A DNA stretch of 15,425 nt from an uncultured bacterium (GCA_905216075.1 CAJMSO010000015.1:1-15425); one strand, 5' to 3'; shown: positions 6,283-14,050, numbered from the stretch's first letter. A program made the numbers and translations. The notes: a model not told the origin generated them from the sequence alone.

Positions 6283-8352
6283 ATGTCTTCCCAGTTGACG
6301 GTTGTTGTCGCTGGCATCGTCCTGGTCGTGGCCATTGTGGTCGCGCTGGTCATCATGCGACGCGGCGACTCCCGCTTTACCTACGACACGCAGCACGGAA
6401 CGGCCCCGCGCGCCACCGAGGGCGAGGGCAATACGGCCGCTACGGCCTTCAAGGGCCGCTTTTCCATCCTCACCGCGGGCGTGGGTGCGATGTTTGCCGC
6501 GCTTGCCGTTAAGCTGTGGGGCATGCAGATGGTCTCGTCGGACTACTACGACAAGCAGGCCAAGAGCAATCAGACCCGTACCGTTACCACGCCTGCCGTG
6601 CGTGGCCGTATCTTGGACCGCAACGGCGTCGCGCTGGTGCAAAACCGCCCCTCGCTCGCCGTCGTCGCCTATCGCGACCTTGCCGACGACAAGGTACTGG
6701 TGCGTCATCTTGCCAACGTGCTCGGCATGCCGTATATCGCGGTGCTGCGCAACATCCAGGACAATTCCGAAGGCGCGCAGAGCCTGCATACGATCGCGAC
6801 TGACGTGCGCCGCTCTACTGTCGCCTACATTCAGGAGCACGCCGGTGAGTTTCCCGGCGTGAAGATCGCCGAGCGCACCGAGCGCCAATACCCGTATGGC
6901 GAGACCGCCTGCCATATCTTGGGCTATACCGGCACCATTACCTCCGAGCAGCTCGAGGCGCAGAACAAGAAGTCGTCGGACGGCAGCGATAGCGCGGCTG
7001 GCCAGATCTCGTATCAATCGGGCGATATTGTGGGCCAGGCGGGCGTAGAGATTTACTACGAAAATCTGCTGCAGGGCATTCGTGGTGAGCAGACCGTGAA
7101 AGTTGACGCCTCGGGTAACGTGACCGGTCAAGCCGGCGCCGTTCCCGCCAAGGCCGGTTCTGACATTAAGCTTACGCTGGATCTTAAGATTCAACAGGCC
7201 TGCGAGACGGCTCTGGCGAATGCCATTGAGCTTGCCAAGACCACGGGTCATAGCGATGCCGGCAACGGCGCCGTGGTGTGCCTCGATCCCAACAATGGTG
7301 AGATTCTGGGTATGGCGAGCGAGCCCAAGTTTGATCCGTCGGTGTTCATCGGCGGCGTTTCCAACGACGTGTGGACCGAGCTCAACGACGACAAGGGTTC
7401 GCATCCGCTGCTCAACCGCGCCATTAGCGGCCAGTATATGTCGGCTTCGACCATCAAGCCGCTCTCGGCTCTGGCCGGTCTTGAGTTTGGAACCTATACC
7501 TCAGGCCAGACCACGAACTGCACGGGCTATTGGACGGGCCTGGGCAAGTCATGGGGTAAGTACTGCTGGCTGCATTCCGGTCACGGCACTATGACGCTGC
7601 AGTCCGGTATCGCCAACTCGTGCGACCCCGTGTTTTACGATATGGGTAAGGCGTTTTTCTACAACGACCAGCATCCCGAGGGTCTGCAAGAGGTCTTTCG
7701 CCGTTGGGGCCTGGGCAAGACCTGCGGCATCGATCTGCCAAGCGAGGGAACGGGCCGCATTCCTGACGCCAAGTGGAAAGAGTCGTACTTTACCGACGCC
7801 TCGGCCGAGGACCGCAAGTGGAATGCCGGCGATATGACTAACATCGCTATCGGCCAGGGCGACATTTTGGTGACGCCGCTGCAGATGGCGTGTGCCTACA
7901 TGGGCCTTGCCAACGGCGGCATACAGTATGTGCCGCATGTGTTCATGTCTGCTGTCTCGCGTGATGGCGACGGCGATGCCTACAAGTACAACGGCAAGGG
8001 CAAAAAGAAGCGCCTGGAGGCCCATATCAATAGCGATGCCGACCTGGCGCTGGTCCGTAACGGCATGCACGATGTGATTTACTCGGCGTCGACTTCGACT
8101 GCCGCGCACTTTAACTCCTTGACCCCCACGGTCTACGGCAAGTCCGGCACGGGCGAGAAGAGCGGCGAGGACGATTACGCGTGGTTTTGCGCCTACGCGC
8201 CGGCCGATGAGCCCAAGTACGTGATTGTCACTGTCTTGGAACAGGGCGGTGGTGGCTCCGATACCGCGCTGCACGTCGTGCGCGATGTCCTCGGTGCCAT
8301 CTATGATGAGCCCGACACATCTTCTGCCACGGGCGATTCTTCGGTTCGATAG
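6283..8352 (+). CDS. mrdA: Class B penicillin-binding protein 2 (elongation transpeptidase)
   Basis: The product has 689 residues. It crosslinks peptidoglycan stem peptides on the outer face of the membrane and pairs with RodA. Transpeptidase motifs are complete: SxxK as S389-T-I-K392, the SxN position as S446-C-D448 (the SCD/SSD form usual in PBP2), and K620-S-G-T623. The pedestal domain begins with RGRILDRNGVAL after the membrane helix. Two N-terminal hydrophobic segments are present, about 5-25 and 60-79. The second fits the usual PBP2 anchor and its following LWGMQM, so the first is additional, with an Arg-bearing linker between. GGGGAGG (6269-6275) sits 7 bases before the ATG. rodA follows after 9 bases, with its ribosome binding site overlapping this stop. 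Beta-lactams are expected to acylate S389. Confidence 0.95.
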   Translation: MSSQLTVVVAGIVLVVAIVVALVIMRRGDSRFTYDTQHGTAPRATEGEGNTAATAFKGRFSILTAGVGAMFAALAVKLWGMQMVSSDYYDKQAKSNQTRTVTTPAVRGRILDRNGVALVQNRPSLAVVAYRDLADDKVLVRHLANVLGMPYIAVLRNIQDNSEGAQSLHTIATDVRRSTVAYIQEHAGEFPGVKIAERTERQYPYGETACHILGYTGTITSEQLEAQNKKSSDGSDSAAGQISYQSGDIVGQAGVEIYYENLLQGIRGEQTVKVDASGNVTGQAGAVPAKAGSDIKLTLDLKIQQACETALANAIELAKTTGHSDAGNGAVVCLDPNNGEILGMASEPKFDPSVFIGGVSNDVWTELNDDKGSHPLLNRAISGQYMSASTIKPLSALAGLEFGTYTSGQTTNCTGYWTGLGKSWGKYCWLHSGHGTMTLQSGIANSCDPVFYDMGKAFFYNDQHPEGLQEVFRRWGLGKTCGIDLPSEGTGRIPDAKWKESYFTDASAEDRKWNAGDMTNIAIGQGDILVTPLQMACAYMGLANGGIQYVPHVFMSAVSRDGDGDAYKYNGKGKKKRLEAHINSDADLALVRNGMHDVIYSASTSTAAHFNSLTPTVYGKSGTGEKSGEDDYAWFCAYAPADEPKYVIVTVLEQGGGGSDTALHVVRDVLGAIYDEPDTSSATGDSSVR

Positions 8353-8361
8353 GAGGTTGCG

Positions 8362-9588
8362 ATGGATTTTTCGCCGGCGGACCTGTTCCGCTCAACTAAA
8401 ACCGGTTCCCGCAGCAGCCTGGACCGTGTCAACAAGCAGCTTTCGGCCTCGCGCGGCACGTTTCGCCAGAAGGTGCACATCGGCGTGCTGCTGGCAACCT
8501 TGGCACTCGTTGCCTATGGTGCCGTCATCATTTGGTCGGCATCGCAGTTTAAGGCCGACGCCTCATTTTCGCGCCACCTGTTGGGCATCGGCATCGGTGC
8601 GGTGCTTGCGGTGCTCGTCTGGCGTACCGATCTGCGCGGCATCTCTAACTTCTCGACGGCGCTGCTCGTCATCGACCTCATTGTGATTTTCTCGCCCAAG
8701 ATTCCGGGGCTGTCCTATACGGGCGGTCTGGGCATGACGGGCTGGATCAAGATTCCCGGTATCGGTCTTACCTTCCAGCCGGTCGAGCTCGCCAAGCTCA
8801 TCACGATCTTCTTTATCGCCACGCTTGGTTCGCAGTACAACGGCCGCATCGATACCGCCCGCGACTACATTAAGCTCTGCGGCATGCTTTCCGTTCCGTT
8901 TTTGGCCGTCGTCGCCATGGGCGACCTGGGTTCGGGCCTGGTCGTGTTGGTGTCGGGTGCCGTTGTGATCTGCATGAGCGGTGCGCGCCGCGAATGGGTG
9001 CTGTCGACCTTGGCTCTGCTCGTGGGTTTGGTGGCGCTCATCCTGGCGCTCGATTCTGTGCTCGATTCTCTTTTGGGCCATGACGTTTTGATCAAGCAGT
9101 ACCAGATGAACCGACTGACCGTCTTTATCGACCCCGATAATGCCGATTCGGACGATGCCTACAACTTGCAGCAATCGCTCATCGCGGTTGGATCGGGTGG
9201 CTTTTTCGGTAAGGGGCTGGGCCATGCGACGCAGTCTGCCGGTGGCTTTCTGCCCGAGTTCCACACCGACTTCGTCTTTGCCTTTTTGTCCGAGACCTTT
9301 GGCTTCTGCGGCTCTTTTTTGCTGCTCTGCCTGTACGTGCTGCTCATGTTCTCGACGATTCGCGTCGCCTTTAAGTGCGAGTCTCTGTTCCTACGCTTGT
9401 CATGCGTGGGTATCGTCGGCATGTGGGCATTCCAGACCTTCGAGAACATCGGCATGTGCATCGGCATGATGCCGATTACCGGTATTCCGCTGCCGTTCAT
9501 TAGCTTTGGTTCGTCGTCGATGATGATCCAGTTGCTGACGGTGGGTATCGTACAATCCATATGGCGGCATCGTTCGGGCGCCGCGTAA
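8362..9588 (+). CDS. rodA: RodA, SEDS peptidoglycan glycosyltransferase
   Basis: The product has 408 residues and about ten transmembrane helices, preceded by a 38-residue hydrophilic N-terminus. RodA polymerises lipid II into glycan strands during elongation, together with PBP2. SEDS motifs are visible: FQPVE (138-142, usually FQPSE), GDLGSGLVVL, and an acidic loop FIDPDNADSDDAYNLQQS (about 256-272) where the family places its catalytic aspartate. They continue with GSGGFFGKGLG, LPEFHTDF (H301, D303), and NIGMCIGMMPITGIPLPFISFGSSS. RodA is preferred over FtsW from the adjacent mreBCD-PBP2 genes. AGGAGG (8351-8356) is 5 bases before the ATG. The next gene starts 18 bases after its stop. Confidence 0.95.
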   Translation: MDFSPADLFRSTKTGSRSSLDRVNKQLSASRGTFRQKVHIGVLLATLALVAYGAVIIWSASQFKADASFSRHLLGIGIGAVLAVLVWRTDLRGISNFSTALLVIDLIVIFSPKIPGLSYTGGLGMTGWIKIPGIGLTFQPVELAKLITIFFIATLGSQYNGRIDTARDYIKLCGMLSVPFLAVVAMGDLGSGLVVLVSGAVVICMSGARREWVLSTLALLVGLVALILALDSVLDSLLGHDVLIKQYQMNRLTVFIDPDNADSDDAYNLQQSLIAVGSGGFFGKGLGHATQSAGGFLPEFHTDFVFAFLSETFGFCGSFLLLCLYVLLMFSTIRVAFKCESLFLRLSCVGIVGMWAFQTFENIGMCIGMMPITGIPLPFISFGSSSMMIQLLTVGIVQSIWRHRSGAA

Positions 9589-9606
9589 CCGCTGGAGGGG
9601 TTTGCT

Positions 9607-10536
9607 ATGAAGATTCCCGTGGATAAGCTGACCCGCGTCTTTAAGATGGGCGCGACTACCAAGAAGGATTCCGACACGCCGGTGCGCGTGTCCGTCTACC
9701 TCGATTCGTCTGCCTCACGTTTTTTGGTCGAGACGGTGCGCGATGCCTTCGTGCCACAGACGACGTCGGGCATTGTGCGCGTTGAGCGTCTAGGGGAGGA
9801 CCGTATCGTCCCCAAGACCGATACCGATGTGGCGTTGGTGCTTTCGTGCGGATCCGACCGTCTGGAGAGCGCTGTACAGGAGCTTGTGATTGCTGGTGCG
9901 CCTGTGTGCGTGCTTGCCGAGTCCGCTGTCGAGGTGCCTTTTATCCAGGAGTCCACGCCCATGCTCGGCATGGTAGCGGCAATCGATAAGACGTATCTGC
10001 TCGAGACGCTTGCCCGCTGGATTCTCGATCGCACGGACAAGGAGACGGCCTTTGCGGCGAACTTCGCCTTTATGCGTATCGCTGCCGCTAACCGCATCAT
10101 CACCTCGTGCGCGCTTACCAATATGGCGACGGGCGCGCTGGTGTTTTTGCCGGGGGCCGATTATCCCGTTATGGCGTTGGCACAGGTGGGCATGCTCTTT
10201 GAGCTCGCGGCCATCTTTGGACGCGGTATTAAGCCCGAGCGCGGCTATGAGGTCGCGGGCGTGCTTGCCGGCGGCCTGGTGGTCCGCGCCGTCACCCGCG
10301 CCTTGGTAAAGCAGACGCCGCATATTGGGTTTGCCGTCAAGGCGCTGACCGCCGCCGCGGGCACCTATGGCATGGGTCGTGCGCTCGTTTCGCTGTACGA
10401 GCGCGATATCGACTACGGCCGTGCGAACGAGGCGGTTGCCGCCACATTCTCGCGCGTCCGCGACCTGGTGACCACGGTTGCCGGCGCTACTCGTCCCATG
10501 GGTCCCTTTGAGGACGCATCCGATCTTGCTGCTTAG
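9607..10536 (+). CDS. DUF697 membrane protein with a degenerate nucleotide-binding-like N-terminus
   Basis: The product has 309 residues and an unknown function. The C-terminal half (about 155-265) has the DUF697 (YcjF-like) pattern: NRIITSCALTNMATGALVFLPGADYP, then FGRGI, VLAGGLVVRAVTRALVK, P-HIGFAVKALTAAAGTYGMGRA. That gives two or three hydrophobic helical segments. DUF697 is often joined to GTPase domains. Here the first 140 residues alternate strands and helices (VRVSVYLD, DVALVLSCGSD, GAPVCVLAES), reminiscent of such a domain, but no Walker A P-loop or NKxD motif is present. GGAGGGG (9594-9600) sits 6 bases before the ATG. It lies 18 bases after rodA and 9 bases before the radical SAM gene, so it is very likely co-transcribed with the elongation genes. 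A role in cell-envelope growth is inferred from context only. Confidence 0.8.
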   Translation: MKIPVDKLTRVFKMGATTKKDSDTPVRVSVYLDSSASRFLVETVRDAFVPQTTSGIVRVERLGEDRIVPKTDTDVALVLSCGSDRLESAVQELVIAGAPVCVLAESAVEVPFIQESTPMLGMVAAIDKTYLLETLARWILDRTDKETAFAANFAFMRIAAANRIITSCALTNMATGALVFLPGADYPVMALAQVGMLFELAAIFGRGIKPERGYEVAGVLAGGLVVRAVTRALVKQTPHIGFAVKALTAAAGTYGMGRALVSLYERDIDYGRANEAVAATFSRVRDLVTTVAGATRPMGPFEDASDLAA

Positions 10537-10545
10537 GGGTTTCTT

Positions 10546-12423
10546 TTGCGCGCTGTGTACCAAGACTGTTTTCATTTGATTGAGCCCCTGCTCGCAAAGG
10601 TCGAGAAGCCGAGTCGCTATATCGACCACGAGTGGGGCACGCTCTCCAAGGCCGATGCCGATTACCGCTGCTGCATGATCTACCCGGACGTGTACGAGGT
10701 TGGTCTGCCCAACCAGGGTATTGCCATCCTGTACAACATCCTTAACCAGGCCGAGGGCATCTCCTGCGAGCGCGGTTATGTGCCGTGGCCCGATATGGGC
10801 GATGCCATGCGCGAAGCGAACATTCCGCTGCTGTCGCTCGAGGGCGCGGCGCCTGTGGCCTCGTTCGATATCGTCGGCATGCATGTGCCGCACGAGATGG
10901 CCGTCACCAACTTCCTCGAGGCGCTCGACCTCGCCGGCATTCCGCTGCTCGCGGCTGACCGCACCGAGGGCGACCCCATCATCGTCGCCGGTGGCCCCTC
11001 GGTCTATAACCCCGAGCCGTATGCGGCCTTCTTCGATGCCATCCTCATTGGCGAGGGCGAGGAGTCACTGCTCGAGGTTTGCCAGCTGCATCGCCGCTTG
11101 CGCGACGAGGGCGTTTCGCGCGCTCAGATTGTCGAGCAGCTCGCGACGGTCGCCGGTACCTATGTGCCGTCTCTGTATGAGGTGCGCCATGACGAGCCTT
11201 GCTCTCCGCACGGCTATACCGTGCCGCGTGAGGGCAAAGACGTCCCGCCGGTGGTCTACAAGCGCGTCGTTGAGGACTTTGGCGCTACTAATCCGCTGTC
11301 GCAGTCGTGCGTGCCCTACGCGCAGCTCGTTCACGATCGCCTGTCTATCGAGATTCTGCGCGGTTGTGCCCGCGGCTGCCGTTTTTGCCAGGCCGGTATG
11401 ACCTATCGTCCGGTGCGCGAGCGCTCGGCCGACCAGATTGTGTCCTCGGTGATCCAGGGCCTGCAGAAGACTGGCTATGACGAGGTGTCGCTCACCTCGC
11501 TTTCGACCACCGACCACTCCTGCATCCGCGATGTGCTCGGCAGGCTCAACCGCCGCCTGGAGGATACGGGTATTCGCGTATCCATTCCCTCGCAGCGCCT
11601 GGATTCGTTTGGCGTGGATATGGCCGAGTCGGTCGCCGGCGAAAAGAAGGGCGGCCTGACGTTTGCCCCCGAGGCCGGCAGTCAGCGCATGCGCGACATC
11701 ATCAACAAGAACGTGACCGAGGAGGACCTGGACCGTGCGGCCAAGGCGGCCTTCGAGGCCGGTTGGAACCGCATGAAGCTCTACTTTATGATGGGGCTTC
11801 CCGGCGAGCGCGACGAGGATATCGTGGCTATCGCCAACCTGGCCGACCACGTGCTCGAGCTCGGCCGCTCCGTGGTTCCCAAGGCGCGTCGCGGCTCCAT
11901 CTCGGTGTCCATCTCGGTGTCGGTGTTTATCCCCAAGGCCGCCACACCCTTCCAATGGTGCCCGCAGCTCGATTACGACGACGTCAAGCGCCGTCAGAAG
12001 CTCCTCATCACGAGCGTTCGCAACCGTGCGGTCCGCGTGCACTACCACGATGCCGAAACCTCGCTCGTCGAGGCCGCGCTGTCTCGCGCCGGCCGTGACA
12101 TGACGCCTGTCATCATCGATGCCTGGCGTGCCGGTTCGCGTTTTGACGCCTGGGTGGAGCATTTTTCGCTCGACAACTGGAAGTCGGCTGCGGCCAAAAA
12201 CGGCATCGATCTCAACGAGCTCGTGCACCTGCCCTACGAACTGGACTGGCGCCTGCCCTGGGAGCACGTGAGCCCCGGCTGCACGCGCGGCTTCCTCGAG
12301 CGCGAATACCGCCGCTCGTTGGAGGGCGTCACGACGCCCGACTGTACCCGTACCTCGTGCACCGGTTGCGGAATCTGCCCCACGCTCCACGCCAAGAACG
12401 TATTGGTGGGTGATCGCGCATGA
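10546..12423 (+). CDS. TIGR03960 family B12-binding-like radical SAM protein
   Basis: The product has 625 residues. The N-terminal part (about 40-190) resembles the cobalamin-binding-like fold of this family (YPDVYEVGLPNQGIAILY, GGPSVYNPEPYAAFFD, IGEGEE) but shows no DxHxxG cobalamin motif. The radical SAM core carries C274-x3-C278-x2-C281 for the 4Fe-4S cluster (RGCARGCRFCQAG), then FAPEAGSQRMR, MGLPGERDEDI and PKAATPFQW. A C-terminal cluster C600-x4-C605-x2-C608-x2-C611 could hold zinc or a second cluster. The reaction is not established for the family. The TTG start at 10546 has AGGGG six bases upstream. Codons 451-458 contain a perfect 12-base tandem duplication. Its stop overlaps the next start by ATGA, so the two should be translationally coupled. 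Confidence 0.9.
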   Translation: MRAVYQDCFHLIEPLLAKVEKPSRYIDHEWGTLSKADADYRCCMIYPDVYEVGLPNQGIAILYNILNQAEGISCERGYVPWPDMGDAMREANIPLLSLEGAAPVASFDIVGMHVPHEMAVTNFLEALDLAGIPLLAADRTEGDPIIVAGGPSVYNPEPYAAFFDAILIGEGEESLLEVCQLHRRLRDEGVSRAQIVEQLATVAGTYVPSLYEVRHDEPCSPHGYTVPREGKDVPPVVYKRVVEDFGATNPLSQSCVPYAQLVHDRLSIEILRGCARGCRFCQAGMTYRPVRERSADQIVSSVIQGLQKTGYDEVSLTSLSTTDHSCIRDVLGRLNRRLEDTGIRVSIPSQRLDSFGVDMAESVAGEKKGGLTFAPEAGSQRMRDIINKNVTEEDLDRAAKAAFEAGWNRMKLYFMMGLPGERDEDIVAIANLADHVLELGRSVVPKARRGSISVSISVSVFIPKAATPFQWCPQLDYDDVKRRQKLLITSVRNRAVRVHYHDAETSLVEAALSRAGRDMTPVIIDAWRAGSRFDAWVEHFSLDNWKSAAAKNGIDLNELVHLPYELDWRLPWEHVSPGCTRGFLEREYRRSLEGVTTPDCTRTSCTGCGICPTLHAKNVLVGDRA

Positions 12424-13232
12424 GTGAGCGCCTGACCGACAATCCCACGCTCTTTAGGCTTCGCGTTCGTTATGGCAAGCGCGACCGTCTTAAGTACCTG
12501 GGCCATCTCGAGGTGATTCATACCATTGAGCGCATCGTGCGTCGCGCTGGGCTGCCCTATGCCGTGACGCAGGGCTTCTCTCCGCACATGCGCGTTGGCT
12601 TTTCGTCGGCGCTGCCGGTGGGAACATCGTCGACCTGTGAGTGGTATGACTTGTTTATGACTGAGTTCGTTGCGCTCGATGAGGCGTTTGAACGTTTGGC
12701 GGCGGCATCTCCGGCCGATCTGGCCCCCATCGAGGCGGCATACATCGACGTGCGCACGCCGGCGCTGACGGCGCAACTCACGCGTCTGTCGTATCGTATC
12801 GATCTGCATCTTGACCCTGAGGCACCGGTGGACGCCGACGAGGTGCGTCGCGCTATCGATACGCTGCGCGCGGGCCACGGCATCGACTACGCACGCGGCA
12901 AAAAGAGCAAACGCCTGGACCTTGACCACACACTGGTGGGCTATGAGCTTAAGGCAGGGGAGCGCCCGGACCATCTGGTGCTCATGCTCGACACCCATGC
13001 CGATAATGAGGGCTCCATGCGTCCGGAAATTTTGCTTTCCGCAGCTGATGTTTTGTTGCAGGGCTTGACCCCGGGCGTCGATGCACCTATTGTTTCCACC
13101 GGTATGCAAGACCTCGTGACCATCTGCTCCTACGATGTCGAGCGTCAGAATCAAGCATGCGAGGACGACGAGGGCCGACTCGTCAGCCCCATACCTGTGC
13201 GAACTTGTGGATTTGCTCCACATACTCGTTGA
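12420..13232 (+). CDS. TIGR03936 (DUF2344) radical SAM-linked protein
   Basis: The product has 270 residues. The N-terminus shows the family signature: RVRYGKRDRLKYLGHLEV, then ERIVRRAGLPYAVTQGFSPHMRVGF and ALPVGTSSTCEW. The family is known to occur next to, or fused to, TIGR03960 radical SAM proteins, so it is probably the substrate-binding or carrier partner of that enzyme; no activity has been established. The ATG overlaps the upstream stop by 4 bases, and GGTGGGTGA just upstream can serve as ribosome binding site. In many Firmicutes an RNase G gene follows this pair; here rplU follows directly. The stop codon at 13230-13232 lies within the -35 box of the rplU promoter. Confidence 0.88.
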   Translation: MSERLTDNPTLFRLRVRYGKRDRLKYLGHLEVIHTIERIVRRAGLPYAVTQGFSPHMRVGFSSALPVGTSSTCEWYDLFMTEFVALDEAFERLAAASPADLAPIEAAYIDVRTPALTAQLTRLSYRIDLHLDPEAPVDADEVRRAIDTLRAGHGIDYARGKKSKRLDLDHTLVGYELKAGERPDHLVLMLDTHADNEGSMRPEILLSAADVLLQGLTPGVDAPIVSTGMQDLVTICSYDVERQNQACEDDEGRLVSPIPVRTCGFAPHTR

Positions 13233-13257
13233 CGGGGGTATTATCGCCTGCTACTAT
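13229..13257 (+). promoter_or_regulatory. Strong promoter of rplU-rpmA
   Basis: TTGACG (13229-13234) and TACTAT (13252-13257) are separated by exactly 17 bases, with an extended TGC directly before the -10 box. The -35 box overlaps the TGA stop of the upstream gene. Transcription would start near 13264, leaving a leader of about 36 bases with no obvious strong structure. This is the closest match to consensus in the window, as expected for ribosomal protein genes. Confidence 0.8.
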
Positions 13258-13299
13258 ATTCGGCTGTTGCACTAACTGATGCATGAAGGGCAAGTAAAC

Positions 13300-13674
13300 A
13301 TGTACGCAATCGTTAACACGGGCGGCAAGCAGTACAAGGTCGCCACCGACGATGTCATCACCGTCGAGAAGATCGAGGGCAATGAGGGCGATAAGATCAC
13401 CCTGCCGGTTATCTTCCTCAACGATGGTAAGAAGATCGTCACCGATCCCGACAAGCTGGCCAAGGCCAAGGTTACCGCTCAGATCGTTGAGCAGTTCAAG
13501 GGCGAGAAGCAGCTGGTCTTCAAGTTCCACAAGCGCAAGCGCTATCGTCGTCTGAAGGGTCACCGTCAGCAGCTCACCAAGCTGAAGATCGTGAAGGTTC
13601 AGGCTACTTCCCGCGCCAAGAAGGCTGTCAAGGCAGAGGCTGAGGCTGTTGCCGAGGCTCCCGTCGCCGAGTAG
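13300..13674 (+). CDS. rplU: Ribosomal protein L21 (bL21)
   Basis: The product has 124 residues and is a 23S rRNA-binding protein of the large subunit. It begins with the diagnostic MYAIVNTGGKQYKV and carries the FKFHKRKRYRRLKGHRQ rRNA-binding segment near residues 68-85, then LTKLKIVKV. The family core ends near residue 102. Here a 22-residue Lys/Ala/Glu-rich tail (about 103-124) extends it. ATG at 13300 is chosen over the in-frame ATG at 13279, since homologues start at MYAIV and no ribosome binding site precedes 13279. GAAGGG (13285-13290) lies 9 bases upstream. rpmA follows after 33 bases. Confidence 0.96.
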   Translation: MYAIVNTGGKQYKVATDDVITVEKIEGNEGDKITLPVIFLNDGKKIVTDPDKLAKAKVTAQIVEQFKGEKQLVFKFHKRKRYRRLKGHRQQLTKLKIVKVQATSRAKKAVKAEAEAVAEAPVAE

Positions 13675-13707
13675 ATTACACTCGTAACGAAAGAGTAGGT
13701 ATACACA

Positions 13708-13965
13708 ATGGCACACAAAAAAGGACTCGGTTCCTCCCGTAATGGCCGTGACTCCCGCGGTCAGCGCCTTGGCACGAAGCGCTATGCCGGCCAGACGGTA
13801 ACCACGGGCACGATTCTCGTCCGTCAGCACGGCACGCACATCCACCCGGGTGAGAACGTTGGCCGTGGCAAGGACGACACGCTGTTCGCGCTGGTCGACG
13901 GTACCGTTGAGTTCCACAAGGGTATCAAGCACAGGGTCAGCGTACGCCCGCTCGCGAACGCGTAA
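13708..13965 (+). CDS. rpmA: Ribosomal protein L27 (bL27)
   Basis: The product has 85 residues and is a large-subunit protein whose N-terminus reaches the peptidyl transferase centre. The sequence is typical: MAHKKGLGSSRNGRDS, then QRLGTKRYAGQ, GTILVRQHGTHIHPGENVGRGKDDTLFA. The mature-type N-terminus starts directly with AHKKG, so there is no Firmicutes-style leader. The Prp (YsxB) protease gene that often sits between rplU and rpmA in Firmicutes is absent, consistent with this. GAGTAGGT (13693-13700 region) provides a ribosome binding site 8 bases from the ATG. An intrinsic terminator follows its stop. Confidence 0.97.
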   Translation: MAHKKGLGSSRNGRDSRGQRLGTKRYAGQTVTTGTILVRQHGTHIHPGENVGRGKDDTLFALVDGTVEFHKGIKHRVSVRPLANA

Positions 13966-13990
13966 TTCACCCTTCATAGAGCACATATGT

Positions 13991-14034
13991 GGGAGGCACT
14001 TGAGTTTTAGGATTCAAGGGTCTCCCTCTTTTTT
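13991..14034 (+). terminator. Intrinsic terminator between rpmA and obg
   Basis: GGGAG (13991-13995) pairs with CTCCC (14022-14026). The stem continues inward with a G-U and a C-G pair, one mismatch, and CTTGA pairing TCAAG, around a 10-base loop. A run TCTTTTTT (14027-14034) follows at once. It starts 25 bases after the rpmA stop and ends 2 bases before the AGGAGG of obg, so it could act as a terminator or as an attenuator for obg. Confidence 0.8.
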
Positions 14035-14050
14035 GTAGGAGGCGATTCTG

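Noticed and set aside
6262..7404. Reverse-strand frame opposite the PBP2 gene
   Set aside because: The + strand carries all three transpeptidase motifs. The antisense frame shows only His/Arg/Gly-rich filler.
9607..10046. Working GTPase domain in the DUF697 protein
   Set aside because: No GxxxxGK[ST] or NKxD motif is present, so nucleotide hydrolysis cannot be claimed; only a general resemblance in strand-helix order remains.
13264..13299. L21 leader-type RNA or autoregulatory structure before rplU
   Set aside because: The predicted leader is only about 36 bases and I see no stable hairpin, only short TGCA repeats.
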